In this document: positions 46,100 to 54,176 of the stretch, piece by piece | Layout: each line of letters starts with the position of its first letter | Numbering within the stretch: the stretch's first letter is position 1 | Source: Intrasporangiaceae bacterium URHB0013 | GTDB lineage: Bacteria > Actinomycetota > Actinomycetes > Actinomycetales > Dermatophilaceae | Assembly: GCA_000620545.1 (NCBI GenBank) | Contig: JIBA01000013.1 | Span: 496,001 to 560,000 of the forward strand | DNA: 64,000 nt | Direction of reading: 5' to 3' | Program-made: the position numbers and the translations under genes | The notes under the pieces: model-generated | Seen by the model: the letters and a program-made list of their open reading frames with translations, nothing else | What the model was told of the DNA's origin: nothing | Databases searched by the model: none

Positions 46100-46222
46100 G
46101 TGCTGCCTCCCATCCGGACTTTCACCGTCGGTCCCGGAATTTCACCAGGTCAACCGGCCGCTGGCTGCGGTCGGGTCGCGGACTGTCACCGCCGGCTCGG
46201 AATTACACCGACCCCGGAGCAC
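46100..46222 (-). promoter_or_regulatory. FMN riboswitch (RFN element)
   Basis: The minus strand carries the conserved RFN core in order: P1 arm GTGCTCC...GGCAGCAC, GGTCGGTGTAATTCC, GGTGACAGTCCGCGACC, CGGTTGACCTGGTGAAATTCC and CCGACGGTGAAAGTCCGGATG. It lies 120 bases before ribM and controls the riboflavin operon. In the known class FMN binding lowers expression. No U-tract terminator follows; a short AGGCC/GGCCT hairpin at 46080-46094 and G/C-rich pairing near the ribM start are the only visible platform, so the mode of control is not clear. Confidence 0.95.
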
Positions 46223-46230
46223 GTACAGCC

Positions 46231-46236
46231 AGTATG
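46231..46236 (-). promoter_or_regulatory. Probable -10 element of the rib operon
   Basis: TGCATACT (extended -10, hexamer CATACT) on the minus strand. Initiation would fall one to three bases before the P1 helix of the FMN riboswitch, as expected for a riboswitch transcript. No clear -35. Confidence 0.5.
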
Positions 46237-46337
46237 CACCCGTCCGGAGGCAGGGCGCACGCCCCGTCCGCGTGACCGCCGCCACCCCGGTGACCGGCGC
46301 GCTCCACCGGTGGATCGCTCGCCCCTGACGGGGAAGG

Positions 46338-46994
46338 TCAGTGCGCGTGCTCGCGGGCGAGGGCGCGGAGCTCGTCGACCGCCGCAGCGGCGTCGCCGGC
46401 ACCGTAGACCGCGGAGCCGGCGACGAACACGTCGGCTCCGGCCTCGGCGCACTGCTCGATCGTGTCGGCGCTGACCCCGCCGTCGACCTGGACCCAGATC
46501 TCGCCGCCGTGGCGCCGCACGGCATCGTGGACCTGCCGGACCTTCGGCATCTGGTCGGCCATGAAGGACTGCCCGCCGAAGCCGGGCTCGACCGTCATGA
46601 CGAGCACCATGTCGAGGTCGGGCAGGAGGTCCTCGTAGGGCGCGAACTCGGTCCCGGGCTTGAGCGCCATCGCCGAACGGGCACCAGCAGCACGCAGTGC
46701 CCGGGCCAGGGTCCGGGGGTCGCGCGCAGCCTCCACGTGGAAGGTCACCGACTGGCACCCCGCCTCGGCATACATCGGTGCCCACCGGTCGGGGTCCTCG
46801 ATCATCAGGTGGGCGTCGATGGGGATCGAGCTCACCTTCAGCAGCGCCTCGACGACGGGGAGGCCCAGAGTGAGGTTGGGGACGAAGTGGGCGTCCATGA
46901 CGTCGACGTGCGCCCAGTCGGCGTTCGCGATGCGTCCCAGCTCGGCCTCGAGGTTGGCGAAGTCGGCGGACAGGATGCTCGGGGAGATCTGCAC
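46338..46994 (-). CDS. rpe: Ribulose-phosphate 3-epimerase
   Basis: Interconverts ribulose 5-phosphate and xylulose 5-phosphate in the pentose phosphate pathway. A 218-residue TIM barrel with [54 protein letters not shown] and [10 protein letters not shown], which together hold the metal ligands and catalytic Asp pair. The GTG at 46994 is preferred to the one at 47000 because TAGGCT ends six bases before it. Its product, ribulose 5-phosphate, is also a precursor for RibB in the next operon. Confidence 0.95.
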   Translation of the reverse strand: MQISPSILSADFANLEAELGRIANADWAHVDVMDAHFVPNLTLGLPVVEALLKVSSIPIDAHLMIEDPDRWAPMYAEAGCQSVTFHVEAARDPRTLARALRAAGARSAMALKPGTEFAPYEDLLPDLDMVLVMTVEPGFGGQSFMADQMPKVRQVHDAVRRHGGEIWVQVDGGVSADTIEQCAEAGADVFVAGSAVYGAGDAAAAVDELRALAREHAH

Positions 46995-47000
46995 GCCCAC

Positions 47001-47006
47001 AGCCTA
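47001..47006 (-). promoter_or_regulatory. Probable -10 element of rpe (leaderless)
   Basis: TAGGCT on the minus strand, six bases before the GTG at 46994; it decides that start. Confidence 0.5.
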
Positions 47007-47022
47007 GGGCGGGGCCACCGGC

Positions 47023-47805
47023 TCAGCTCGCGGCCTTCGTCCAGACGGACACGTGCGACTCGGAGTCCGCGGTGAAGGGGGCGCGCGTCCAGTCGGCCCA
47101 CCGGTCGCGCAGCGTCAGGCCGGCGATCCGGGCCATGAGGTCGAGCTCCGACGGCCACACGTAACGGTGCGCGGACGCCGAGTAGGTCGCGACCTCCCGG
47201 CCATCGTCGTCCTCCCGCACCCCGGCTCGGACGTCGTGGTGCGAGACCGAGCGCTGGGTGACGACGTCGATGGTGTCGAAGCCGACGTGCCGACCGCCGA
47301 CGTGGAAGGGCACCGCGGTCTGCCCGGGCGGCATCCGACGCAGCTGGGGCACGAAGACCTCGACGACGAACGCCCCGCCCGGCGCGAGCTGCGCTGCGAC
47401 GGTGCAGAAGCACTCCACCTGCTCGTCCTGCGTCAGCAGGTTGGTGATCGTGTTGTAGACGAGGTACGCCAGGCGATACCCGCTACCGACCCGAGTGGTC
47501 GCCATGTCGCCGATCACGCCCGGCAGCCGGTCTCCGCCGGGCTTGCGACGCAGCTCTCGGACCATGGCCTCCGAGACGTCGATGCCGTGGACCTCGACAC
47601 GGCGCGCCGCGAGGGGCAGCGCAACGCGACCGGTGCCGATCGCGAGCTCGAGCGCGGGGCCGGCTCCTGCGATCTCGTGCAGCACGTCGACGGTCGGGCC
47701 GAGCACGGCCGGCTCGAACATGTGGGCCGAGCCCGCGTCGTAGGTGGGCGCGACCCGCTCGTCGAAGGGGGTGGGCTCGAGCTCGCCCATGGCGTATGCC
47801 GTCAT
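47023..47805 (-). CDS. SAM-dependent class I methyltransferase
   Basis: A 260-residue methyltransferase. Motif I is ALELAIGTGRVALPLA, motif II EVHGIDVSEAMV, and YLVYNTITNLLTQDEQV and LAPGGAFVVEVFVP follow. The C-terminal part, RYVWPSELDLMARIAGLTLRDRW, is the usual end of the UbiE/bioC-like group. The substrate is unknown. The ATG at 47805 has CAGAGT six bases upstream and no ribosome binding site. It lies between rsmB and rpe on the same strand. Confidence 0.85.
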   Translation of the reverse strand: MTAYAMGELEPTPFDERVAPTYDAGSAHMFEPAVLGPTVDVLHEIAGAGPALELAIGTGRVALPLAARRVEVHGIDVSEAMVRELRRKPGGDRLPGVIGDMATTRVGSGYRLAYLVYNTITNLLTQDEQVECFCTVAAQLAPGGAFVVEVFVPQLRRMPPGQTAVPFHVGGRHVGFDTIDVVTQRSVSHHDVRAGVREDDDGREVATYSASAHRYVWPSELDLMARIAGLTLRDRWADWTRAPFTADSESHVSVWTKAAS

Positions 47806-47811
47806 GGCCCC

Positions 47812-47817
47812 ACTCTG
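47812..47817 (-). promoter_or_regulatory. Possible -10 element of the methyltransferase gene (leaderless)
   Basis: CAGAGT on the minus strand, six bases before the ATG at 47805. Confidence 0.4.
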
Positions 47818-47854
47818 CCCACGGGCAGCCCTGGGCGCGAGCGGGTTTCAGGCA

Positions 47855-49405
47855 CTACCGCTTGCGCAGCAGGGCGAAGAACATGGCGTCGGTGCCGTGG
47901 ACGTGCGGCCAGAGCTGCACGTACGGCCCCTCGCCGAGTCCGGGCAGCTCGCGCCCCGACGCGTCGACGAAGAGCGGACGCACATCGACGAGCTCGACGT
48001 CGTCACGGCGCTTGAGGATGTCGGTGACGACGAAACGGGTCTCGTTGAGGTGCGGGCTGCACGTGGCGTAGCCGAGCAGTCCGCCCGGCGCCGTCGCGTC
48101 GATGCCGGACGTGAGCAGCTCGCGCTGCAGCCCGGCGAGGGCTGCGACGTCTCCGGGGCCTCGCCGCCAGCGCGCCTCTGGTCGTCGCCGCAGCGCACCG
48201 AGACCGGTGCACGGCGCATCGATGAGGACGCGGCTGAAGCCGGCCGGCTCGAGCTCGCCGAGGTCGCGACCGTCTCCGTGGCGCACCTTGAGACTGGTGC
48301 CCACCTCTCGCGCCTCGGCCCGCGCGGCGGCAAGGGTCTGCCAGACCAGGTCGGCGCGGTGCTCACTGATCTCGTTGGCCACGAAGGGGATCCGTCGCTG
48401 GATGGCGAGGGCTGCGAGCAGCCCGGCCTTGCCCCCCGGTCCGGCACAGAGGTCGAGCCAGCGCTCGTGCCGGGCCGCCTCGCCCTGGACGTCGGCCGCC
48501 GCGAGCGCGAGGACGAGCAGCTGGGAGCCCTCGTCCTGCACCGCTGCGCGCCCGTCGCGGACGGCTGCGATGGCCCCGGGGTCCCCCTCGGGCAGGGTGG
48601 CCCCGACCGGACTGAGACCGGAACGCTCGGCGCCGGAGTCCTCCAGCTCGTCGAGCGACGCGAGGCCGGGACGCGCGGCGAGCGACACCTTCGCGGCGGC
48701 GTTGTCGCTCTCGAGCAGGGCGGTCAGCGACTCCTCGACGTCGGCCGGGCCCGTGCTGCCGTGCCCGATGAGGGCGGCCCGCAGCGCCTTGGCGATCCAG
48801 ACCGGGTGCGAGGTGCGACGTGCGAGCCGCTCGACGGGGTCGGCGATCCCGTCGCTCACCAGGTCGACCCATGCATCGGGTTCGCGCTCGCTGATCCGTC
48901 GCATGACCGCGTTGACGAAGCCGGCGGCCCCGGCCCCGTTGACCTGCCGGGCCAGGGCCACGGTCTCGTCGACCGCCGCATGACTGGGCACCCGCATGCC
49001 GAGCAGCTGGTGCGCCCCGAGACGGAGTGTGTCGAGGACGTTGGCATCGATCTTGTCGACAGGGCGGCCCGCTGCCGAGGCGATGATCGCGTCGTAGAGT
49101 CCGGCCTGGCGGGTCGCACCGTAGACCAGCTCTGTGGCGAAGCCCGCGTCACGGCCGCTGATCCGCTTGTCGCGTAGGAGCTTCGGCAGCGCGAGGTTGG
49201 CGTAGGCGCCGTCCGCGATCTCACGCATCGCGGTGTAGGCGGCGAGCCTCGGTGCGTCGGTGCGGCGCGCCCGTTCGGAGGGTCTCTGCTCGGAGCGGTG
49301 CCGGGCCGAGCGCTCGCGCGCTGGTGGCCGCTGGCGCTCACCCCGTCGCCCGTCGCCTCGGGGAGCCTCTCCCCCGGTACGGGAGTCTCGTCGCTCGTCA
49401 CCCAT
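47855..49405 (-). CDS. rsmB: 16S rRNA (cytosine-5) methyltransferase, RsmB type
   Basis: Methylates C967 of 16S rRNA in E. coli numbering. The 516-residue protein begins with about 55 charged residues, then a NusB-like RNA-binding domain ([40 protein letters not shown]). The SAM-dependent domain has [36 protein letters not shown] and the catalytic Cys in [13 protein letters not shown]. The ATG at 49405 overlaps the fmt stop by eight bases. Third gene of def-fmt-rsmB. Confidence 0.94.
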   Translation of the reverse strand: MGDERRDSRTGGEAPRGDGRRGERQRPPARERSARHRSEQRPSERARRTDAPRLAAYTAMREIADGAYANLALPKLLRDKRISGRDAGFATELVYGATRQAGLYDAIIASAAGRPVDKIDANVLDTLRLGAHQLLGMRVPSHAAVDETVALARQVNGAGAAGFVNAVMRRISEREPDAWVDLVSDGIADPVERLARRTSHPVWIAKALRAALIGHGSTGPADVEESLTALLESDNAAAKVSLAARPGLASLDELEDSGAERSGLSPVGATLPEGDPGAIAAVRDGRAAVQDEGSQLLVLALAAADVQGEAARHERWLDLCAGPGGKAGLLAALAIQRRIPFVANEISEHRADLVWQTLAAARAEAREVGTSLKVRHGDGRDLGELEPAGFSRVLIDAPCTGLGALRRRPEARWRRGPGDVAALAGLQRELLTSGIDATAPGGLLGYATCSPHLNETRFVVTDILKRRDDVELVDVRPLFVDASGRELPGLGEGPYVQLWPHVHGTDAMFFALLRKR

Positions 49406-50345
49406 GGCCGACCAGCTCCCCCGTCTCGATGCGTGTGCCGCGCGCCCAGTCGGCCGCGGGCATGGGCTTCTTGCCGTGCCCCTGCACGGTGCCCAGGCGG
49501 ACGGGCCCGGTGCCGGTGCCGACGAGGACGGCCTTCTTCGTGACGAGAAGCTGCCCGGCGGCCACCGGCTCGCCGGCCGGGACGTCGTCGGGGGCGACGA
49601 CCGTCACCGGTGAGACCTTGAGCCGCTCGCCACGGAAGGTGGTCCAGGCACCGGGTGCGGGCGTGCAGCCCCGCACCAGCCGGTCCACCGCGCTCGCCGG
49701 TCGGGTCCACACGATGCGGGCGTCCTCGACCCCGATCTTGGGTGCGAGCGAGACGCCCTCGGACGGCTGTGGAACCGCGACGAGGTCACCGGACTCCAGC
49801 CCGTCCAGCGTCGCGACGAGGAGGCCCGCTCCGGCCGTCGACAGCCGGTCGAGCAGGTCGCCCGCGGTGTCGGTCGGACGGATCGTCTCGGTCATGACGC
49901 CGAGGACGGGCCCGGTGTCGAGGCCGCGCTCGATGACGAAGGTCGACGCACCGGTGACCTCGTCGCCGGCCAGAATGGCGTGCTGCACGGGTGCGGCCCC
50001 GCGCCAGGCGGGCAGCAGCGAGAAGTGCAGGTTGATCCAGCCGAGGCGCGGGATGGTGAGCGCGTCGGGCGGGATGAGGTTGCCGTAGGCCACGACGGGG
50101 CACGCATCGGGCGCGAGCGCCGCGAGGCTCTCGAGGAAGGCCGGGTCCTTGACGCGGGCCGGCGCGAGCACCGGGATCCCGAGCTCCTCGGCACGGCGGC
50201 GCACGGGCGAGGCCTCCAGCCGTCGACCACGGCCGGAGGGGGCGTCGGGCCGGGTGACGACGCCGACCAGCTCGTGGCTCGAGGCCGCCACGGCGTCGAG
50301 ACTCGGCACCGCCGCCTGGGGGGTGCCTGCGAACACGACTCTCAT
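49398..50345 (-). CDS. fmt: Methionyl-tRNA formyltransferase
   Basis: Formylates initiator Met-tRNA with 10-formyl-THF. The 315-residue product has [16 protein letters not shown], the loop [10 protein letters not shown], the catalytic Asn in [30 protein letters not shown], and the catalytic Asp in GLDTGPVL, followed by the C-terminal tRNA-binding domain. The ATG at 50345 lies one base after the def stop. Confidence 0.96.
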   Translation of the reverse strand: MRVVFAGTPQAAVPSLDAVAASSHELVGVVTRPDAPSGRGRRLEASPVRRRAEELGIPVLAPARVKDPAFLESLAALAPDACPVVAYGNLIPPDALTIPRLGWINLHFSLLPAWRGAAPVQHAILAGDEVTGASTFVIERGLDTGPVLGVMTETIRPTDTAGDLLDRLSTAGAGLLVATLDGLESGDLVAVPQPSEGVSLAPKIGVEDARIVWTRPASAVDRLVRGCTPAPGAWTTFRGERLKVSPVTVVAPDDVPAGEPVAAGQLLVTKKAVLVGTGTGPVRLGTVQGHGKKPMPAADWARGTRIETGELVGHG

Positions 50346-50346
50346 G

Positions 50347-50892
50347 TCACATCGCCCGGCCGAAGGTCGAATGGGGGCTGATCCGTACCTCCGGCGGGTC
50401 CTCGGCGAACCACTCCGCCTCGCGGATGGCGCGCATCGCCTCGCGGCGTGTCTCGGGGTCGAGCCGGTCGAGGAAGAGGATGCCGTCGAGGTGGTCGGTC
50501 TCGTGCTGGACGCAGCGAGCGAGCAGCTGGGTGCCCTCGAGCACGACCGGCTCGCCCCACATGTTCTGCCCCCGGGCCACGACCGACAGGGCCCGCTTGG
50601 TGTCGAACGCCAGACCCGGGATCGAGAGGCAGCCCTCGGGTCCGTCCTGCTCGTCGGTCGAGAGGTCGAGGACGGGGTTGACGAGATGACCGAGCACCCC
50701 GTCGACCCAGTAGGTGAAGACCCGCAGGCCGACCCCGATCTGCGGGGCGGCCAGACCGGCGCCGGGGGCGTCGAGCATGGTGTCCTCGAGGTCCTTGACG
50801 AGGACACGCAGCTGTTTGTCGAAGTCGGTGACCTCGGCGGCGGCGGTCCGCAGGACCGGGTCACCGAAGAGTCGGATGTCCTTGATCGACAC
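50347..50892 (-). CDS. def: Peptide deformylase
   Basis: Removes the formyl group from nascent proteins. The 181-residue metalloenzyme shows all three motifs: [18 protein letters not shown] (metal Cys) and QHETDHLDG (HExxH). The GTG at 50892 has GGAG six bases upstream. It begins the def-fmt-rsmB operon, with a candidate promoter overlapping the end of the neighbouring MFS gene. Confidence 0.95.
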   Translation of the reverse strand: MSIKDIRLFGDPVLRTAAAEVTDFDKQLRVLVKDLEDTMLDAPGAGLAAPQIGVGLRVFTYWVDGVLGHLVNPVLDLSTDEQDGPEGCLSIPGLAFDTKRALSVVARGQNMWGEPVVLEGTQLLARCVQHETDHLDGILFLDRLDPETRREAMRAIREAEWFAEDPPEVRISPHSTFGRAM

Positions 50893-50928
50893 AGGTCTCC
50901 AGGGGTCGGGAGTGCGTGGGGCGCCGCC

Positions 50929-50934
50929 AGTCTA
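50929..50934 (-). promoter_or_regulatory. Candidate -10 element of the def-fmt-rsmB operon
   Basis: TAGACT on the minus strand about 36 bases before the def start, overlapping the stop codon of the upstream MFS gene. It would give a short leader with the GGAG ribosome binding site. Confidence 0.35.
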
Positions 50935-52230
50935 GGACCGCGAGGGTTCGCCGGCCTCGGCGCCGGTCCCGGCTCCGTCCTGGCTCCCGGGCGCGTCCGG
51001 GTCCTCGCTGCTGCGCCCGAGCTCGCGCACCGAGCGGGACAGCAGCGCCGCGAGCGAGATCACGACGTAGACACCGGCGCTGACGAGCATCAGCGTCTCC
51101 GTCTCCACCGTCGTCGCGAGCCAGCCGTAGAGGAAGGTGCCGATGGGGATGGCGACGAACGACCCCAGCGCGTCGTAGCTCGACACCCGCGAGAGCACGT
51201 GGACGGGAACGTGCTCGTGCAGGGCGGTGCTCCATCCGACGCCGAAGACCTCGACGGCGGCCCCGGCGAGAAAGAAGCCGATCGCGACGGGGAGCACCGC
51301 CGGCGCCGCCCCGAGCAGCACCATGGGCACGGCGACGACGCAGATCGCGAGCATCCCCGCTCGCAGTGGCCGCTTGAGCTGCAGCCGCAGCATGACGAGG
51401 GTCATCAGGACGGTGCCGATGGCCTCGGCGCTCAGCACGAGCCCCCAGCCCGCCTCGCCGATGGAGGCCGTCGACTTCGCGATGAGCGGGCCCAGCACCC
51501 CGATGACGCCGGCGTGGATGGCGTTCGTCAGCCCGAAGGCGAGCACCACGACCCAGAGCCACTCGCGCCGGGTGAACTCGCTCCACCCCTCGCGCAGCTC
51601 GCGGACCATCGAGTGTCGCGGCCCGGTGACCTCCTGCGAGCGGCGCGGCAGACCGACACGGCTGAGGCAGACGATGGCGACGGCATACGTCAGCGCGTCG
51701 ATGGCCAGCGCCCACCCGGGTCCGACGCCCACGACGAGGAGGCCGGCGATGGCCGGTCCGACGATGGACAGGCCGCTGCGGCTGAACGACAGCAGCGCGT
51801 TTGCCTGCTGCAGCTTCGTGCGGTCGACGACTTGCGGGACGATCCCCATCATCGCGGGCATCGTGAACGCCGAGACGGCGCCGTTGACACCCTCGATCAC
51901 CGTCAGCTGGGTCAGCGTCGCGTCGCCACTGATGATGAGGTACGCGGCGAGCGCCTGGGTGAGGAACGTGAGCACGTGCGAGACCTGGAGCACGACGATG
52001 CGCGAGAAGCGGTCGGCGACGACCCCGCCCACGAGGAGGAAGACGACCATCGTCAGGGTGCGCACTCCCAGCACCTGCGCGAGTGCTCCCGCCGACTGGT
52101 CGATGTGCAGCACGGCGAAGGCGAGGGCGACGGGCACCATGACCGAGCCCGTCGTCGAGACGGTGCGTGCCGCGAAGTACCACGCGAACCGGCGCTCCGA
52201 GAGGACGCCCATCGAGTCCCGGACCTTCAT
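50932..52230 (-). CDS. MFS exporter co-transcribed with an ArsR-type regulator
   Basis: A 432-residue, about twelve-helix major facilitator of the MFS_3/enterobactin-exporter-like group. It has [24 protein letters not shown] at the start and the loop motif [13 protein letters not shown]; repeated half-topology resumes near [19 protein letters not shown]. The C-terminal 30 residues are hydrophilic (Asp/Gly/Ser). The ATG overlaps the regulator stop (ATGA), so the pair forms a regulator-efflux operon. The inducing compound and substrate are unknown. Confidence 0.86.
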   Translation of the reverse strand: MKVRDSMGVLSERRFAWYFAARTVSTTGSVMVPVALAFAVLHIDQSAGALAQVLGVRTLTMVVFLLVGGVVADRFSRIVVLQVSHVLTFLTQALAAYLIISGDATLTQLTVIEGVNGAVSAFTMPAMMGIVPQVVDRTKLQQANALLSFSRSGLSIVGPAIAGLLVVGVGPGWALAIDALTYAVAIVCLSRVGLPRRSQEVTGPRHSMVRELREGWSEFTRREWLWVVVLAFGLTNAIHAGVIGVLGPLIAKSTASIGEAGWGLVLSAEAIGTVLMTLVMLRLQLKRPLRAGMLAICVVAVPMVLLGAAPAVLPVAIGFFLAGAAVEVFGVGWSTALHEHVPVHVLSRVSSYDALGSFVAIPIGTFLYGWLATTVETETLMLVSAGVYVVISLAALLSRSVRELGRSSEDPDAPGSQDGAGTGAEAGEPSRS

Positions 52231-52763
52231 GAGGGCTGCTCCTCACTCGCGAGCCGGAAGGCTGCGATGGACAGGGCGGCCCGGATGGTGCCGTCGGTGC
52301 GCGGCGGTCGGGCGGAGGCGTGCAGCAGGGTGCTGGCCTCGTCGACGAGCGCCGTGACCTTGTCCCACACCTCGGGCTCCACCCAGAGGTCCGCATCGGT
52401 GAAGCGGCTCTGCGTTCCGGGCGCGCGCTCGAGGAAACGCCGGGGGATCATGTCGGCGAGGACCCGGACGTAGGCCAGTCGGTCCTCGTCGTGGGTGGCC
52501 TGTGGCCGCGCGACCGGCGCGTCCCACCGGTGGCGGTACTTCTTGGCCCGCCCGCCCCGGACCGACTCCTCCCCCGCGACCTCGAGCAGACCCGCGGCGT
52601 GCAGCAGGCGCAGGTGGTAGCTGGCGTTGGCCTGGGTGACGTCGAGCTCCCGCGCGACCTCCGCCGCGCTGAGCTCGGCGCCCGTCAGCAGCGAGAGCAT
52701 CTGCAGGCGGAGCGGGTGGGCCGTGGCGCGCAGCTCGCTGATCCGTACTTCCTCCAAAGACAT
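52227..52763 (-). CDS. ArsR-family helix-turn-helix repressor
   Basis: A 178-residue regulator whose N-terminal 75 residues are a winged helix-turn-helix (AHPLRLQMLSLL, LSAAEVARELDVTQANASYH, HLRLLHAAGLLEV). The longer C-terminal half has no metal-binding Cys cluster, so a small-molecule or protein signal is more likely than arsenic-type metals. The ATG at 52763 lies seven bases after CATACT and has no ribosome binding site. It probably represses itself and the MFS gene through the inverted repeat flanking its promoter. Confidence 0.85.
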   Translation of the reverse strand: MSLEEVRISELRATAHPLRLQMLSLLTGAELSAAEVARELDVTQANASYHLRLLHAAGLLEVAGEESVRGGRAKKYRHRWDAPVARPQATHDEDRLAYVRVLADMIPRRFLERAPGTQSRFTDADLWVEPEVWDKVTALVDEASTLLHASARPPRTDGTIRAALSIAAFRLASEEQPS

Positions 52764-52815
52764 GTTTGGGAGTATGCCCTCCGCGCTGCCCGACCGTCAA
52801 GCATCTCTTTGGAGG
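52751..52815. promoter_or_regulatory. Inverted repeat flanking the ArsR promoter, probable operator
   Basis: CCTCCAAAGA at 52751-52760 and its exact complement TCTTTGGAGG at 52806-52815, extending to 13 of 14 matched positions. One arm lies in codons 2-5 of the regulator, the other just upstream of the -35. The arms are about 55 bases apart, on opposite sides of the promoter. Confidence 0.5.
52771..52800 (-). promoter_or_regulatory. Promoter of the ArsR-MFS operon (leaderless)
   Basis: Minus-strand -35 TTGACG (52795-52800), 18-base spacer, -10 CATACT (52771-52776), then seven bases to the ATG. It is the clearest complete sigma-70-type promoter in the window. Confidence 0.6.
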
Positions 52816-52862
52816 TGGGCTGGGTCAGACCCGCGGGCGGAGTCGAGCACGACGCCGCTCGT

Positions 52863-54143
52863 TCAGCGATCGGCCGGCTCGTCGGCAGAGTGGTCCCGCT
52901 CGACGTCGAAGATGAAGCCCTGGGCCCGCAGCCGTTCGACGAGGACCTCCCCGAGCGCCGTGGCCGGGGTGCACACGCCGGTCCGGCGGGGCAGGCCCTC
53001 GTCGCGCGCGAGGGCGAGCACCGTCTGGCCGAACATGATCGCCGTGCCGCCGTAGCCGGGGTCGTGGTCGGCGCCGACCCGGGTGCGGTAGCGGGCCCCG
53101 GTCGTGGTCGTCGAGCGGATGTCGAGCCGGAACCGGCCCGCGGCCTGCGCCTCGGGGCTCGGGCCCTCGCCGGGCCTCGGCAGGAAGCGGTCGAGAACAG
53201 CCCGGGTCGGCCGGAAGGCCATCCCCGCCACGACGCCGCCGAGGCCCACGGCCATGCCTCCGGCCAGGACCGGCGACATCGGTCCGGACCCGAAGTCGGT
53301 GGCCTCGCGGTAGCGCAGGGCGCGGCCGTAGGACCAGTCGCTGAGGGTGTTGGACAGGCGCACGATGCGGGTGTTGAACGCGGCCATGACGAACGGTCCG
53401 GTCCACCGCCCGGTCGACGGGTGCCGCTCGACGGGCACGAGCCGTCGCAACCGACCGAGGGCGCCCGTGGCCGGGCGCCGCCCGGAGGACGGCTCCTCCG
53501 CGCGCCGAGGGCTCAACGCGTAAGGGTCCCCGAGCACCGTGCGGGCCTCGGCGTCCGCGCGTGCCGTGATGGCCTGCTGCCGGGCCGAGTCGATGGTGCC
53601 GCCGGAGAAGCCACCTCTGAGCGAGCGGACGAGGAGCGTCGTCTCGGCCAGGGTGCCCTCGCCGTCGGAGGCGACGCGCTGGGCCGTCGTGAGGACGCCG
53701 AGGTCGGACGGGATGGAGTCGAAGCCACACGCGTGCACGATGGCCGCACCGGTCTCCCGGGCCCTCGCATCGAGCTCGTCGAGGGACCACCGGACGAAGA
53801 GCAGCTCACCCGTCAGGTCGGCGTAGTGCGTCCCCGCCTCCGCGCAGGCCCGTGCCACCTCCTTGCCGTACCTCGCGTACGGACCGACGGTCGTGGCGAG
53901 CACGCGGGTGCGAGCCGCCAGCGCGCGCAGTGACGGACCGTCCGTCGCGTCGACCGCCACGAGCTCCCAGGAGGAGGCAGCCCGACCGAGCTCGATGCGC
54001 AGTGCCTCGAGCTTGGGTCGTGAGCGGCCCGCGAGTGCGATCCGCACGTCGGGCCCGGCGTGCTGGGCGAGATGGGCGGCGGTCAGGGCCCCGACGAAGC
54101 CGGTGGCGCCGTAGAGGACGATGTCGAGCTCGCGTTCGGGCAT
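52863..54143 (-). CDS. Saccharopine dehydrogenase-like / trans-acting enoyl reductase family protein
   Basis: A 426-residue Rossmann oxidoreductase. The NAD(P) loop is IVLYGATGFVGALTAAHL, followed by IALAGRSRPKLEAL and TTVGPYARYGKEV; CGFDSIPSDLGVL and GGFSGGTIDSARQQA are conserved in the family. A central hydrophobic stretch (MSPVLAGGMAVGLGGVVAG) may be a membrane or lipid contact. Mycobacterial relatives reduce lipid intermediates, e.g. the phenolphthiocerol enoyl reductase; no lipid cluster is seen here. The ATG at 54143 has CAGAGT six bases upstream. Confidence 0.82.
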   Translation of the reverse strand: MPERELDIVLYGATGFVGALTAAHLAQHAGPDVRIALAGRSRPKLEALRIELGRAASSWELVAVDATDGPSLRALAARTRVLATTVGPYARYGKEVARACAEAGTHYADLTGELLFVRWSLDELDARARETGAAIVHACGFDSIPSDLGVLTTAQRVASDGEGTLAETTLLVRSLRGGFSGGTIDSARQQAITARADAEARTVLGDPYALSPRRAEEPSSGRRPATGALGRLRRLVPVERHPSTGRWTGPFVMAAFNTRIVRLSNTLSDWSYGRALRYREATDFGSGPMSPVLAGGMAVGLGGVVAGMAFRPTRAVLDRFLPRPGEGPSPEAQAAGRFRLDIRSTTTTGARYRTRVGADHDPGYGGTAIMFGQTVLALARDEGLPRRTGVCTPATALGEVLVERLRAQGFIFDVERDHSADEPADR

Positions 54144-54149
54144 GCCGTC

Positions 54150-54155
54150 ACTCTG
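54150..54155 (-). promoter_or_regulatory. Possible -10 element of the saccharopine dehydrogenase-like gene (leaderless)
   Basis: CAGAGT on the minus strand, six bases before the ATG at 54143. Confidence 0.4.
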
Positions 54156-54176
54156 TCACGGCGACGCCGCGGCCGG

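Noticed and set aside
46231-46236. GCATAC at the rib promoter as a further motif copy
   Set aside because: It lacks the flanking G and C and is fully explained by the extended -10 TGCATACT; likewise GCATAC at 2012 near the tRNA promoter.
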